Of a stretch of 64,000 bases of DNA, positions 46,771 through 55,639 are shown piece after piece. This stretch comes from Marinovum sp. (GTDB lineage: Bacteria; Pseudomonadota; Alphaproteobacteria; Rhodobacterales; Rhodobacteraceae). Position 1 is the stretch's first letter, and the number at the start of each line of letters is the position of its first letter. A program made the position numbers and the translations under genes. The stretch lies in contig JAKVBH010000013.1 in NCBI GenBank assembly GCA_022447495.1, positions 1 through 64,000 of the forward strand, written 5' to 3'. The notes beneath the pieces are model-generated. The model searched no databases. It saw only the letters and a list, made by a program, of their open reading frames with translations, and was not told the DNA's origin.

Positions 46771-47673
46771 ATGGCGAACCCCAAAAAAAACCCACTTCTT
46801 GGCATCTTTTGGATGTTGGTAACGGGCCTGTGCTTTGTGGCTGTGACGGCCTTGGTCAAGTACTTGGACAATGCTGTTCCCGCCGCGCAGGCTGCCTTTT
46901 TGCGCTATATTCTCGGCTTGGTTTTTCTCATCCCGATGTGGGGCCAATTGCGGGCGACGCGGCTGACACAGAGGCAATGGGCGCTCTTTGGCACGCGTGG
47001 GTTTGTCCATGCTTTGGCAGTGATCTTGTGGTTCTTTGCCATGACCCGCATTCCCATCGCCGATGTGACTGCGATGAATTATCTTGCCCCTGTCTATGTG
47101 ACCTTGGGTGCAGCGCTGTTCTTGGGCGAGCGCTTGGCAGCGCGGCGTATTATGGCGGTGGTGGTCGCTTTGATTGGTGCCTTGATTATTCTTCGCCCCG
47201 GTTTTCGCGAAGTGGATCTTGGGCACATTGCGATGCTGGGCACGGCTGTGATGTTCGCAGGTTCCTACCTTGTGGCCAAAATTACTGCTGATGAAGTGCC
47301 GGCGAGCATCGTTGTGGCCATGCTCTCGATCACGGTGACAATAGGTTTGGCACCCTTTGCCGTTGCGGTTTGGGTAACGCCAAGCCTGTGGGCTTTGGCA
47401 ATTCTTTTCTGCGTGGCGTGCTTTGCCACGCTGGGCCACTACACGATGACGTTGGCTTTCGCTTCGGCCCCACTCACGGTGACCCAACCTGTGACCTTTC
47501 TCCAACTGGTTTGGGCGGTGCTTTTGGGGGCGATGGTCTTCGGCGAAGGGGTGGACGTTTGGGTTGTTGTGGGCGGCTCCGTGATTGTGGGCTCTGTGAT
47601 CTTTCTCACCTTGCGAGAGGCCCAACTCAAGCGACAGGCCATTACGCCGTCTGTCAATCAGCCCAAGACATAA
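46771..47673 (+). CDS. EamA-family (DMT) transporter
   Basis: A 300-residue protein with ten predicted membrane helices in two EamA halves. Segments such as AMNYLAPVYVTLGAALFLGE and VTQPVTFLQLVWAVLLGA are typical of the family. The start is set at ATG 46771, where family similarity begins; the frame is open 16 codons further up. It lies 50 bp downstream of the exporter gene. Substrate unknown. Confidence 0.85.
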   Translation: MANPKKNPLLGIFWMLVTGLCFVAVTALVKYLDNAVPAAQAAFLRYILGLVFLIPMWGQLRATRLTQRQWALFGTRGFVHALAVILWFFAMTRIPIADVTAMNYLAPVYVTLGAALFLGERLAARRIMAVVVALIGALIILRPGFREVDLGHIAMLGTAVMFAGSYLVAKITADEVPASIVVAMLSITVTIGLAPFAVAVWVTPSLWALAILFCVACFATLGHYTMTLAFASAPLTVTQPVTFLQLVWAVLLGAMVFGEGVDVWVVVGGSVIVGSVIFLTLREAQLKRQAITPSVNQPKT

Positions 47674-47676
47674 AGA

Positions 47677-48537
47677 TCACACCATCCCACTGCGCAATTC
47701 GGCCAGCCACGCGGGCACGCTCCGCTCGCTCACATTGGCTTCGCGCACCAATTGATCGAAATGCGTGGTCAAGGCGGTTACCCTCTCGGTGTCGCGAAAC
47801 GCCAGATAGTTGCGCCCCAAGTACACCACAGCCAGCAGTGGCCCAAAGATAGTTATGGGCGCCGAGTAAAGCTGGCGCGCATCAAAGAACGAGACCCTCA
47901 GCCGCGGATAGAGTTGATCGCAGAGCCTTTCCAATTGCTCCAATTGATCAATGCGCGTCTGCTCGGGGAGGCCCGCGTAATAGCCTTCAGCGCGGGCAAA
48001 AGAGGTGATCTCGTAGAGTGGGAGCGCGATTTCATAGTCCGAGCCTGAGCCGCGCATCCAACTCAGCCGGTCTTCCGAGGCACCGATGGCTTGGCGGACC
48101 GTGCGGCCAAGATGCGGCGCATATTCCCAGACAAGCACATCCTCGGTCTTGAGCATATCCGGCAGTCCAGCGGGCACGTGGCGGATTTTGTAGCCCTGGG
48201 CCTCTTGGTGCCATGAGAAGATTTGTTCATCGATCAAGGCGCGCGGGGCTTCGGTCACTTCCAATGCATTGGCCAAAAGATCATCGGCCTGTTCAGGGCG
48301 ATCGGACAGGCCCAACAACCAATCCGCGGACACGCCACAGGAGCGCGCGGCTTCTGCTACAATCTGTGCATTAGGAAGCCTAGCGCCGCCATCGCTCAGC
48401 AATTGCGAGACCGTAGAACGGTCCACCCCAGTGGCGCGGGCAAGCCCCGCTTGGGTCATGTCGGCTTCAGCCATGGCCGCCTTGAGGCGGGCTCGGAAAC
48501 CAGAAGCACGGGCGCGTTTGTCTACTATTCCACTCAT
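47677..48537 (-). CDS. XRE-family transcriptional regulator with C-terminal sensor region
   Basis: A 286-residue protein. A helix-turn-helix covers about residues 12-75 (FRARLKAAMAEADMTQAGLA, then RSTVSQLLS, and SADWLLGLS). The long C-terminal region (about 100-280) has no motif I recognise but is probably a ligand or dimerisation domain. It is divergent from the fatty acid desaturase gene at a distance of about 110 bp, so it may control that gene; that is inference from position. The 3' end nearly touches the convergent transporter. Confidence 0.8.
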   Translation of the reverse strand: MSGIVDKRARASGFRARLKAAMAEADMTQAGLARATGVDRSTVSQLLSDGGARLPNAQIVAEAARSCGVSADWLLGLSDRPEQADDLLANALEVTEAPRALIDEQIFSWHQEAQGYKIRHVPAGLPDMLKTEDVLVWEYAPHLGRTVRQAIGASEDRLSWMRGSGSDYEIALPLYEITSFARAEGYYAGLPEQTRIDQLEQLERLCDQLYPRLRVSFFDARQLYSAPITIFGPLLAVVYLGRNYLAFRDTERVTALTTHFDQLVREANVSERSVPAWLAELRSGMV

Positions 48538-48647
48538 AGGGTGATTTTTATCACCAGATGCGCGGTTTGTTAATCACACTCAGACTTCACGGCACTGTGG
48601 GTGGGCGGTACCAAAAGCAGAGGGACATCACTCACTTGGAGAATTGC

Positions 48648-49544
48648 ATGGCGCAAAACGCGCGGAGCAAAGGCGCGCGCGCCTTTGAATGGCCGACATT
48701 TGCTTTGATTTTGGCGACATATGGGCTGTGGGGGGCGACGCTCTTTTGGCCTTTGTGGTTAGCGATCCCTGCGGTTGCTGTTCTGGCCGCTTTGCACGCC
48801 TCGCTCAGCCATGAGGCGCTTCACGGTCACCCTTCACGCAATGCCATGTTTAACGCCGGGCTCGTCTTCCCGGTCCTGTCACTGCTTGTGCCGTATTTGC
48901 GGTTCAAAGACACGCATATGGCGCACCACCAAGACAGCCGCCTGACCGACCCCTACGAAGATCCCGAGAGCAATTACCTCGACCCAGCCATCTGGGCCAA
49001 AATGTCGGCTTGGAAGAAGGCGGCGTTTGACGCGCACAATACGCTGGCTGGTCGGATGATCTTGGGGCCAATCCTAGGTCAGACGCGGTTCATGGCCGCC
49101 GATTGTCGTGAGATTGTGGGCGGAGATCGTCGGGTGTTGGCGGGCTGGCTGCTGCACATACCCGCTGTCGCGTTGGTTTTGGGTATTGTGTGGGCCGCGC
49201 CTATGCCGCTTTGGGCATACTTCGTGGCCGCCTTTTTTTCCAATGCGCTTTTGCGCATTCGCACCTTCCTTGAACACCAAGCTCATAGACGTGTACGTGG
49301 TCGTACAGTGATCATCGAAGACCGTGGACCTCTGGCGTTTTTGTTTCTCAACAACAACCTGCACGTCGTGCACCACATGCATCCACGGGTGCCGTGGTAC
49401 AAATTGCCCGAGGTTTACCGTGGAAACCGCGATCGATATCTACGCCAAAATGAGGGCTATCTCTTTTCCTCTTATGCCCAGATTTTTGGTCGCTATTTTT
49501 TACGATCCAAAGACTCGGTCGCACATCCGCTTTACGAAGACTAG
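48648..49544 (+). CDS. membrane fatty acid desaturase family protein
   Basis: A 298-residue integral membrane di-iron enzyme. The three histidine boxes are present: HEALHGH (55-61), HMAHH (90-94) and HVVHHMH (about 240-246), between hydrophobic helices. It may desaturate or hydroxylate lipids; whether the substrate is a fatty acid, ornithine lipid or carotenoid cannot be told. GGAGA precedes the ATG at 48648; the frame is open 30 codons upstream without a site. Divergent XRE regulator upstream. Confidence 0.85.
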   Translation: MAQNARSKGARAFEWPTFALILATYGLWGATLFWPLWLAIPAVAVLAALHASLSHEALHGHPSRNAMFNAGLVFPVLSLLVPYLRFKDTHMAHHQDSRLTDPYEDPESNYLDPAIWAKMSAWKKAAFDAHNTLAGRMILGPILGQTRFMAADCREIVGGDRRVLAGWLLHIPAVALVLGIVWAAPMPLWAYFVAAFFSNALLRIRTFLEHQAHRRVRGRTVIIEDRGPLAFLFLNNNLHVVHHMHPRVPWYKLPEVYRGNRDRYLRQNEGYLFSSYAQIFGRYFLRSKDSVAHPLYED

Positions 49545-49575
49545 ACGAGACGGTGCGAACGCGCCATGAGAGGCC

Positions 49576-50472
49576 ATGCCTCTCTGGATTGCCGCCTCCC
49601 TTTTTGCCGCGTTGGCCCAAGCGATGCGCTTTGCGATGCAAAAGTCGCTGGCCGTTGGCGGGTTAAGCCCCACCGGAGCCACCTTTGCACGTTTTGCTTA
49701 TTCCGCACCGCTGGTGGCCACAGGGGTCGCGGTCTACCTAATGATAAGCGGTACGCCCCCGCCCTCGCTCTCAGGCGCGTTCTGGATGTTCGCGATCATG
49801 GGGGGCGCGGCGCAAATTCCGGCCACAGTCTTTGTCGTCATGCTTTTTCAGACCCGGCATTTCGCTGTGGGCGTGACCTTTGCCAAGATCGAGGTGATCC
49901 TAACGGTTCTGATGGGCTTTATATTGCTGGGTGATATGGTGACTTGGGACGCGCTCTCGGCCATCGTGCTGGGTGTTGTGGGCGTCGTTCTGCTCTCTGT
50001 TGCTCCCGGTGAAGCGTTGAGTTTGCGTGGAATTTGGAGCCGATCAGCAGCGCTTGGCCTTGCAGCGGGGCTGCTCTTTTCGATCTCAGCGGTGAGCTAT
50101 CGCGGGGCGTCACTTGAGATCGACGCGGTGCCGCTGTTGCGCTCATCCATGACGCTTGCCGTTGTCACCACGATGCAAATGACGGCCTTAGTGGCATGGC
50201 TGGTTTGGCGTGATCGAGGAGAAATCGCCCGTGTGGCGCGCGCCTGGCCACGCGCATCACTGATGGGTTTGGCCTCTTTGGCGGGCTCGTCGGGCTGGTT
50301 CCTCGCCTTTACGCTGCAAAATGCTGCCTATGTCAAAGCGGTTGGACAGGTTGAGACGATCTTTGTGCTCCTGCTTGGAGCCATGGTCTTTGGCGAACGC
50401 GTCACGACTCGAGAGCTTTGGGGTATGGTTTTGCTGACTGGCTCGATTTTGGGATTGCTCGTGGCTGTCTAA
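49576..50472 (+). CDS. EamA-family (DMT) transporter
   Basis: A 298-residue protein with ten predicted helices in two EamA repeats, the third such protein in the window. The N-terminus AALAQAMRFAMQKSLA and the segment TLQNAAYVKAVGQVETIFVLL fit a distinct subgroup of the family. It starts 31 bp after the desaturase gene and is probably co-transcribed. The stop overlaps the convergent NUDIX gene by four bases. Confidence 0.85.
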   Translation: MPLWIAASLFAALAQAMRFAMQKSLAVGGLSPTGATFARFAYSAPLVATGVAVYLMISGTPPPSLSGAFWMFAIMGGAAQIPATVFVVMLFQTRHFAVGVTFAKIEVILTVLMGFILLGDMVTWDALSAIVLGVVGVVLLSVAPGEALSLRGIWSRSAALGLAAGLLFSISAVSYRGASLEIDAVPLLRSSMTLAVVTTMQMTALVAWLVWRDRGEIARVARAWPRASLMGLASLAGSSGWFLAFTLQNAAYVKAVGQVETIFVLLLGAMVFGERVTTRELWGMVLLTGSILGLLVAV

Positions 50473-51167
50473 CGGTCTTGGGGTTTGCCATAGAGACGCA
50501 GAAAGAGGCTCTCTTCATCATCATTGCGAAAGAATGGCACCGATGGGGGCGGCCCAGGTTGGCTCAACCCTTTGGTAACCTCTGCCAAAACAACCTCGGT
50601 GATAAAAGGCAAATCGAGCGACCGTGCTTCGGACAAGGCAACCCAATGCAAATGGCTCAGCTCATCGCTCGCCGCAGAGAAATCGTCGAGGTCACCGGTA
50701 ATCTCATCAGCATCGATCAGGAAAAAACGTGCGTCGAACCGGCGCGGACGGCCGGGTGGTGTAATTGCACGAAAGACGAAGGTGAGCGCGGCCGCATTGG
50801 GGCGCCAATTGCCCTCGCAAAAGCTGGCCCAATCGGGCGGGCAGGGGCCAGACCAAGTCCCGGACACAGCCAAACGCAGCCCGGTTTCCTCCCAAAGCTC
50901 GCGGATTGCGGCTGCGGCGAGGGCATTTGCATTGTCCTCAAAGCTGTCTTCAGCCAACCGTGTGCGGCAAACATCTCCCACAGGCGACGCTAATGTTACG
51001 TTGGCATCTTCGGGGTCGACGGCGCCACCAGGAAACACAAATTTTGAGGGCATGAAAACAGCCTTCGCACCGCGTTGACCCATAAGGATTTGAGGCTTGG
51101 CGCCAAGGCGGTCTCGTACGACAATGATGGTCGCGGCATCACGGATCGGAACTGGCGCATCGCTCAT
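50469..51167 (-). CDS. NUDIX hydrolase
   Basis: A 232-residue protein with a split NUDIX box: PGGAVDPED at about 46-54 and AAIRELWEETG at about 86-96, with some 30 residues inserted between. This spacing is typical of the NUDT7/NUDT19-like group, which often acts on CoA derivatives. The catalytic Glu residues of REXXEE are intact. It starts 12 bp after the DUF983 gene and is likely co-transcribed with it. Confidence 0.85.
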   Translation of the reverse strand: MSDAPVPIRDAATIIVVRDRLGAKPQILMGQRGAKAVFMPSKFVFPGGAVDPEDANVTLASPVGDVCRTRLAEDSFEDNANALAAAAIRELWEETGLRLAVSGTWSGPCPPDWASFCEGNWRPNAAALTFVFRAITPPGRPRRFDARFFLIDADEITGDLDDFSAASDELSHLHWVALSEARSLDLPFITEVVLAEVTKGLSQPGPPPSVPFFRNDDEESLFLRLYGKPQDR

Positions 51168-51179
51168 GGAAACCTCGGT

Positions 51180-51602
51180 TTAGTGGCGTGCGCCAAACCC
51201 ATGCATGCCGCGTGCCCATTGAAAACCGATAATCACACCTTTGAGACGGGGCAAGAGATAGAGAGACAATCCAATGCACCCTACTGCAAAAATTGTGAAA
51301 AGCACCAAGGGTTCTGGGCGGTAATGCACAAACACTATGTGCAAAAGCGGCGCCATCAGGTGGCCGACAATCAATATCGTTAAATAGGCGGGTCCGTCGT
51401 CGGCGCGGTGATGGTGAAACTCTTGTTTGCACACAGGACAGCTTTTGCGCACCTTAAGGTAGCCTTTGAGGACTGGGCCGCTGCCGCAATTGGGGCACTT
51501 GCGCCGCCAACCTCGCCACATCGCTTGGCGCACATCCCGGCGGTTTTCGGGCGCGGCGTCGGTGACGGTGTCGGGTGTGATGTTTGTGATATCGTTGGGC
51601 AT
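51180..51602 (-). CDS. DUF983 membrane protein with zinc ribbon
   Basis: A 140-residue protein. The N-terminal part carries a four-Cys zinc ribbon (Cys36, Cys39 in CPNCGSG and Cys55, Cys58 in CPVC), followed by two membrane helices (about 72-92 and 98-118). This is the DUF983 layout; function unknown, but several members lie near NUDIX or cytochrome oxidase genes. ATG 51602 has GAGAG upstream. The frame stays open much further up, over the divergent EF-hand gene, but that part is not coding. Confidence 0.83.
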   Translation of the reverse strand: MPNDITNITPDTVTDAAPENRRDVRQAMWRGWRRKCPNCGSGPVLKGYLKVRKSCPVCKQEFHHHRADDGPAYLTILIVGHLMAPLLHIVFVHYRPEPLVLFTIFAVGCIGLSLYLLPRLKGVIIGFQWARGMHGFGARH

Positions 51603-51794
51603 GTGGTCTCTCGCGTTGTGCATGTAAACTATGGCGCGTTCCTGGCGCTCACCATTGGCCGAATTGTCCTTGCGACCGGATGCCGCTGAACCGCTCACGC
51701 TTCCGTGAACAGAAAATTCGACGGAACCTGCGAACCCACCCGTGAAAGGGACATCAGGCCGCCAAGAGAGGCGGTCAGTCATAGGAGACAATAG

Positions 51795-52253
51795 ATGACG
51801 CATGCAGGTAAAATTATTGTTGGCGCCGGTCTGGTTCTTGCCATCGCAGCGAGCCCAATCCTTGCCAAAGAAGCCGGCGGAAAGAGTGGTGAAGTACATG
51901 CGTCCTTCGAGCAATTGGACACGAACGGCGACGGTCAACTCACGCCCGAAGAGCTGCAAAACCGCGCCGCAATGCGCTTTGCTGCGATGGATACAAACGC
52001 TGACGGGCTCCTGAGCAAAGCAGAAATTGAAGCCGCAGGCCGCGAACGCGCCGCCAACCGCGCAGAACGGATGATTGAGCGGATGGACGCCAACGGTGAT
52101 GGCCAATTGTCCATGGACGAGATGAAGGAAGCCCGCGCAGGCCGCTCTGAGAAACGCGCTAAGCGTATGTTCGACCGGGTCGATGCCAACGATGATGGAG
52201 TGATCTCGCAAACTGAGTTTGAAGCCGCCAAAAAACGTCGTCGCGTAAACTAA
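51795..52253 (+). CDS. exported EF-hand calcium-binding protein
   Basis: A 152-residue protein with signal peptide (about 1-24, ending SPILA) and four EF-hand loops: DTNGDGQLTPEE, DTNADGLLSKAE, DANGDGQLSMDE and DANDDGVISQTE. All keep the Asp/Asn at positions 1, 3, 5 and the Glu at 12, so they should bind Ca2+ in the periplasm. AGGAG precedes the ATG. It lies ahead of the ECF sigma factor and two further genes in one direction; a joint role in an envelope or metal response is plausible. Confidence 0.9.
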   Translation: MTHAGKIIVGAGLVLAIAASPILAKEAGGKSGEVHASFEQLDTNGDGQLTPEELQNRAAMRFAAMDTNADGLLSKAEIEAAGRERAANRAERMIERMDANGDGQLSMDEMKEARAGRSEKRAKRMFDRVDANDDGVISQTEFEAAKKRRRVN

Positions 52254-52324
52254 GGATCGGCTGGGGCGCGGTGATTGCCGTGCCCCACCGTTCACGATAA
52301 TCCTTCGAGGTGAAAGTGGTGGCC

Positions 52325-52909
52325 ATGCCATTGGATGGGATGACAGAGACCAGCGACGAAGATCTGTTGGCAGCCTACGTGGCGGGAGACCGTGCGGCGG
52401 CCCGCATGCTTACTCTGAGGTTGACACCGCGGGTGCTCGCCCAAGCTATGCGCATGCTCCAAAACCACGCAGAAGCAGAAGATGTGGCACAAGACGCGCT
52501 TTTGCGCCTTTGGCGGATTGCGCCGGACTGGCGGCGGGGCGAAGCAAAGGTCTCGACCTGGCTTTGGCAAGTCACCGCGAACCTCTGTACCGACCGGTTG
52601 CGCAAACGCGGTCGGTCACGGCCGTTGGACGATGCCGGAGATCCCGCCGATGAAACGCCAAGCGCGGCTGATCAAATGCAACAGTCTACACGCGCATCAG
52701 TACTTAATGCTGCGTTGGCCAGTTTGCCCCATCGCCAAGCGCACGCGGTTCGGTTGCGTCATATCGAAGGGCTAGGCAACTCTGAGATTGCCAAGATATT
52801 AGAAACAAGCGTCGAGGCTGTGGAATCTCTCACCGCCCGAGGTTGCCGCGCGCTCAAAGTTGCTTTGGCGGCGCGTCGAGAAGAACTGGGGTTTACGGAT
52901 GACCAATGA
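52325..52909 (+). CDS. ECF RNA polymerase sigma factor
   Basis: A 194-residue sigma-70 family ECF factor. Region 2 is at about 10-85 (AEDVAQDALLRLWRIA is region 2.2 and VSTWLWQVTANLCTDRLRKR region 2.4) and region 4 at about 120-180 (LPHRQAHAVRLRHIEGLGNSEIA). There is no ECF-type region 1.1. The start is uncertain: ATG 52325 and GTG 52310 are in frame. The stop overlaps the next gene by eight bases, so it is coupled to a small membrane protein that may act as its anti-sigma partner. Confidence 0.88.
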   Translation: MPLDGMTETSDEDLLAAYVAGDRAAARMLTLRLTPRVLAQAMRMLQNHAEAEDVAQDALLRLWRIAPDWRRGEAKVSTWLWQVTANLCTDRLRKRGRSRPLDDAGDPADETPSAADQMQQSTRASVLNAALASLPHRQAHAVRLRHIEGLGNSEIAKILETSVEAVESLTARGCRALKVALAARREELGFTDDQ

Positions 52910-53285
52910 TCCAAAAAATGCGCTCAGCGATATTAAGTTGGATGCGATGTTTGCCGCCGCGCGCGCGACATCAGAACCATTGGATGCGGACGCGATTGAA
53001 CCTAGTCCGGCGTTGTTGGCCGCGATTCTACGGGATGCAGAGGCGTTGCAGCCCCAACCTCAGCCCCAGCGTGCCTCGCCTCCGCGCGTGCCCTTTTGGC
53101 GTGAATGCATGGATGTGTTTGGCGGATGGGCCGGTGTTGGGGGATTGGTTGCAGCATCCGTCACTGGTGTGATGATCGGCGTGAGCCCTCCCGAAAGCCT
53201 GAGCACTGTCACAGCGCTGTTTGAAGTGGTCGATCCGTATGTCGACAGCACATCGGGCTTTGCTGATCTATTGGAGGAGGGATAA
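52902..53285 (+). CDS. hypothetical membrane protein, candidate anti-sigma partner
   Basis: A 127-residue protein with an N-terminal cytoplasmic part of about 75 residues and one hydrophobic helix at about 80-100 (GVGGLVAASVTGVMIGV). It has no recognisable zinc-finger anti-sigma motif. It begins eight bases inside the ECF sigma gene and is followed three bases later by the CpxP-like gene. The size, membrane topology and position are those of an anti-sigma factor, but that is inference. Confidence 0.65.
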   Translation, partial: TNDPKNALSDIKLDAMFAAARATSEPLDADAIEPSPALLAAILRDAEALQPQPQPQRASPPRVPFWRECMDVFGGWAGVGGLVAASVTGVMIGVSPPESLSTVTALFEVVDPYVDSTSGFADLLEEG

Positions 53286-53288
53286 ATC

Positions 53289-53816
53289 ATGTCTGATTCA
53301 ACCTCATCGCCGCCCACGTCTCCGGTCAGCCGTGTGCCCCTTTGGGTCAAGCTGACCTTGTTTGGATCTTTGGCGCTCAATCTTGTTGTTGTTGGCCTGG
53401 TGGCGGGAATGATGTCGCGCGGCGGGCCGGACGGACGAAGCGGTGGACCTGGTCGTGAAGGTGCGACACCGTTTACACAGGCCTTGGACAAAGACGCGCG
53501 TCGGGCCATCTCCCGAGACTTGAAGCGGTCCATGCGCGAAAGTGCTGAAGGTCGTGAAATCCGTCGGATGCGCCGCGAAGACCATGCAGCAGCACTTGCA
53601 GTGTTGCGTGCGCCTGACTTTGACGCAGAAGCTTTTGTCGCGACGCTGGAACGACAAGCGGGTTTGACAACTCAGCTTGCCACCAAAGGCGCCGAAGCTT
53701 TGTCGCGTCACCTGCAAGAGATCAGTTTTGAAGAGAGACTGTCGTATGCCGATCGGGTGGAAGACGTGCTCAAGAGCGCGCACAAGGCGCGCAAGCCAGG
53801 GCTTCGCAAAGAGTGA
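53289..53816 (+). CDS. periplasmic heavy-metal-sensor / CpxP-like protein
   Basis: A 175-residue protein anchored by one N-terminal helix (about 20-42), with a periplasmic helical domain rich in Arg, Glu and Ala (about 65-165), including RRAISRDLKRSM and RRMRREDHAAAL. The layout fits the family of periplasmic heavy-metal sensors related to CpxP and CnrX. Few Cys or His are present, so metal binding is doubtful. It closes a four-gene set with an ECF sigma factor. Confidence 0.75.
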   Translation: MSDSTSSPPTSPVSRVPLWVKLTLFGSLALNLVVVGLVAGMMSRGGPDGRSGGPGREGATPFTQALDKDARRAISRDLKRSMRESAEGREIRRMRREDHAAALAVLRAPDFDAEAFVATLERQAGLTTQLATKGAEALSRHLQEISFEERLSYADRVEDVLKSAHKARKPGLRKE

Positions 53817-53844
53817 CGGGGGTTTTGAACCGCGGCGCCGCCTG

Positions 53845-55263
53845 TCAGGCTGCGCTTTTGAAAAGCTCGACTGTGTTGCGCCCCTGTGCCTTGGCCTCAT
53901 AGAGAGCGCGGTCAGCGTCATTGAGTAAATCGGTCGCTTCAATCTCTGCTGCAGGCAGAGGCACACCCGCGAGCATCGCGCCACCGGACATGGCAATGCC
54001 GATAGAGATGGTGAGGTGGATCTCCTGATCAGTACCTTCAAACACAAATGGGTGATCTGAAACCAAGCGGCACAGCCTTTCGGCGGTTGCGATGGCCGCG
54101 CGGCGGTTTGTGTCGGGCATGACAATGAGAAATTCTTCGCCGCCAAGCCGAGCCAACATGTCTACCGCGCGGAGCTGATCGCGCAGCCGTCGCCCGACAT
54201 CGCGAAGGACAGCATCCCCAATCAAATGTCCATATGCGTCGTTGATCGCTTTGAAGTGGTCAAGATCCGCGACCATGACAGCAAAGCCACGCCCTTTTTC
54301 CCGCGATCTCTCGGTCGTGCGGGTCAGATGGGGCATAGCGTATCGCCGATTATAAAGCCCAGTGAGGGGATCAATGATTGCCGCGCGCAGGCCATCTTGG
54401 GTCGCATTACGCAGGCGGTCAGCTTTATGCTTGCAGACTACGAGTTTATCGAGACGCCACAGCATCTCGGGAAGGGACAAATCACCCATTCGCACCAAGT
54501 CGTTGGCTCCCATGTCCAAGAGCGTGGCCGCTGTGCGGCGCATATCATCTCTGGTAACGGCAATGATGGCACCATGGCGTGTGTTCGCACGCGTGCGCAG
54601 TTCGGGCAAAACCTGAAGGGCGATAGACGCGCTGCGATCATTCTCAATGATCAATACAAACACATCTGGCGGCGAGGCTGTGGCACCGTCGAACATGCCG
54701 GACATGACGTCTTTGGCTGTCACTCGTTGGCTATGGTGCGCGCTTTGGCGCATCAAGGAAGTGATCGTTTCGTTTTCCGCGTCGGCATGGGAGAGAACAA
54801 ACGCAATCCGTCCCGGACGGGTGAAGCTGGATGAGACTTCGGCAAGACCCAGCGCACGGTGTGTGCTTTCTCTCAGACTCAATTCTGCCTCGGCCTCTCG
54901 CGCCCTTTGAAGGGACCTCAGACGCGCCAAAAGCACAACATCGTCAATGGGCTTGCTCACAACGTCATCGGCGCCAGCCTGCAAGGCATCAAGCCGGGCC
55001 TGGCTAACTTGGGTCGACAAAAGGACCATGATCGGAAGATGTGCTGTGCGGGTGTCTTTGCGCAGAACAGCGACCAATTCAGCGGCGGTTATACTTTCGA
55101 TATCGCCGATCAAAATCGCGCTCGGAGGATGTCTTCGGGCAGACCGCAAGGCGTCCTCTGGAGTACTGGCTTGGGACGTTTCATAATATGCAGAGCCTAA
55201 TTTCACCTTGAGTACGATGCGGTTGGTGGGAACGGCATCGACAATCATGATATGACCAGACAT
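53845..55263 (-). CDS. pleD: PleD-like diguanylate cyclase (two receiver domains and GGDEF)
   Basis: A 472-residue protein: receiver domain 1 (about 3-120, with the KPIDDVVLLARLRSL segment typical of PleD), a degenerate receiver domain 2 (about 150-270), and a GGDEF domain (about 300-470). The active site is GGEEF at 374-378, with an inhibitory I-site RAVD at 365-368, so c-di-GMP synthesis with feedback is expected. The acidic pocket of receiver 1 reads VDAVPTN, with Ala for the second acidic residue, while the phosphoacceptor Asp (ILIGD) is kept. ATG 55263 has AGGGCG upstream. Confidence 0.9.
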   Translation of the reverse strand: MSGHIMIVDAVPTNRIVLKVKLGSAYYETSQASTPEDALRSARRHPPSAILIGDIESITAAELVAVLRKDTRTAHLPIMVLLSTQVSQARLDALQAGADDVVSKPIDDVVLLARLRSLQRAREAEAELSLRESTHRALGLAEVSSSFTRPGRIAFVLSHADAENETITSLMRQSAHHSQRVTAKDVMSGMFDGATASPPDVFVLIIENDRSASIALQVLPELRTRANTRHGAIIAVTRDDMRRTAATLLDMGANDLVRMGDLSLPEMLWRLDKLVVCKHKADRLRNATQDGLRAAIIDPLTGLYNRRYAMPHLTRTTERSREKGRGFAVMVADLDHFKAINDAYGHLIGDAVLRDVGRRLRDQLRAVDMLARLGGEEFLIVMPDTNRRAAIATAERLCRLVSDHPFVFEGTDQEIHLTISIGIAMSGGAMLAGVPLPAAEIEATDLLNDADRALYEAKAQGRNTVELFKSAA

Positions 55264-55354
55264 GAAACGCCCTAGCTGCATTTACGGATGGGTAATCATG
55301 GCCGTACATTGGTTAAGAAATCCTTTCCAAATTGAGGACAAAGGGAGGCAATTT

Positions 55355-55639
55355 TTGGCTATTTCGCGAGACACTGCGGAGATCATCGCCCTCGAAGCGT
55401 TGGCGTGGATCGTCGGGCAAGATGACCTTGCGCCAGTTTTTCTAGGCGCATCAGGCGCGTCCCAGGATGAGCTGAAAATCAGGTCGGCGGATCCAGAGTT
55501 TTTGGCCGCAGTGCTTGATTTTTTGGTGATGGACGATGCTTGGGTGGTTGGGTTTTGTGACGCACAAAAGCGCGCTTATACAGAGCCAATGGCCGCGCGC
55601 GCCATGTTACCAGGCGGGGAGGCCGTGCATTGGACATAG
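55355..55639 (+). CDS. DUF3572 family protein
   Basis: A 94-residue protein of the alphaproteobacterial DUF3572 family, shown by AEIIALEALAWI near the start and VLDFLVMDDAWV near the end. Function unknown. I set the start at TTG 55355 since AAGGGAGG lies six bases upstream and the family begins here; an ATG at 55298 is in frame but has no site. It overlaps the HAD phosphatase by ten bases. In related genomes the gene is found next to pleD, as here. Confidence 0.8.
   Translation: MAISRDTAEIIALEALAWIVGQDDLAPVFLGASGASQDELKIRSADPEFLAAVLDFLVMDDAWVVGFCDAQKRAYTEPMAARAMLPGGEAVHWT

Noticed and set aside
46657-47625. 322-codon open frame on the minus strand rich in His, Gln and Lys
   Set aside because: Antisense to the EamA transporter at 46771-47673; the composition is that of the complement of a membrane protein gene.
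51603-52331. Upstream extension of the DUF983 frame on the minus strand (over 240 codons)
   Set aside because: It lies antisense to the EF-hand gene, whose protein is unmistakable; the mirrored codon pattern explains the open frame.
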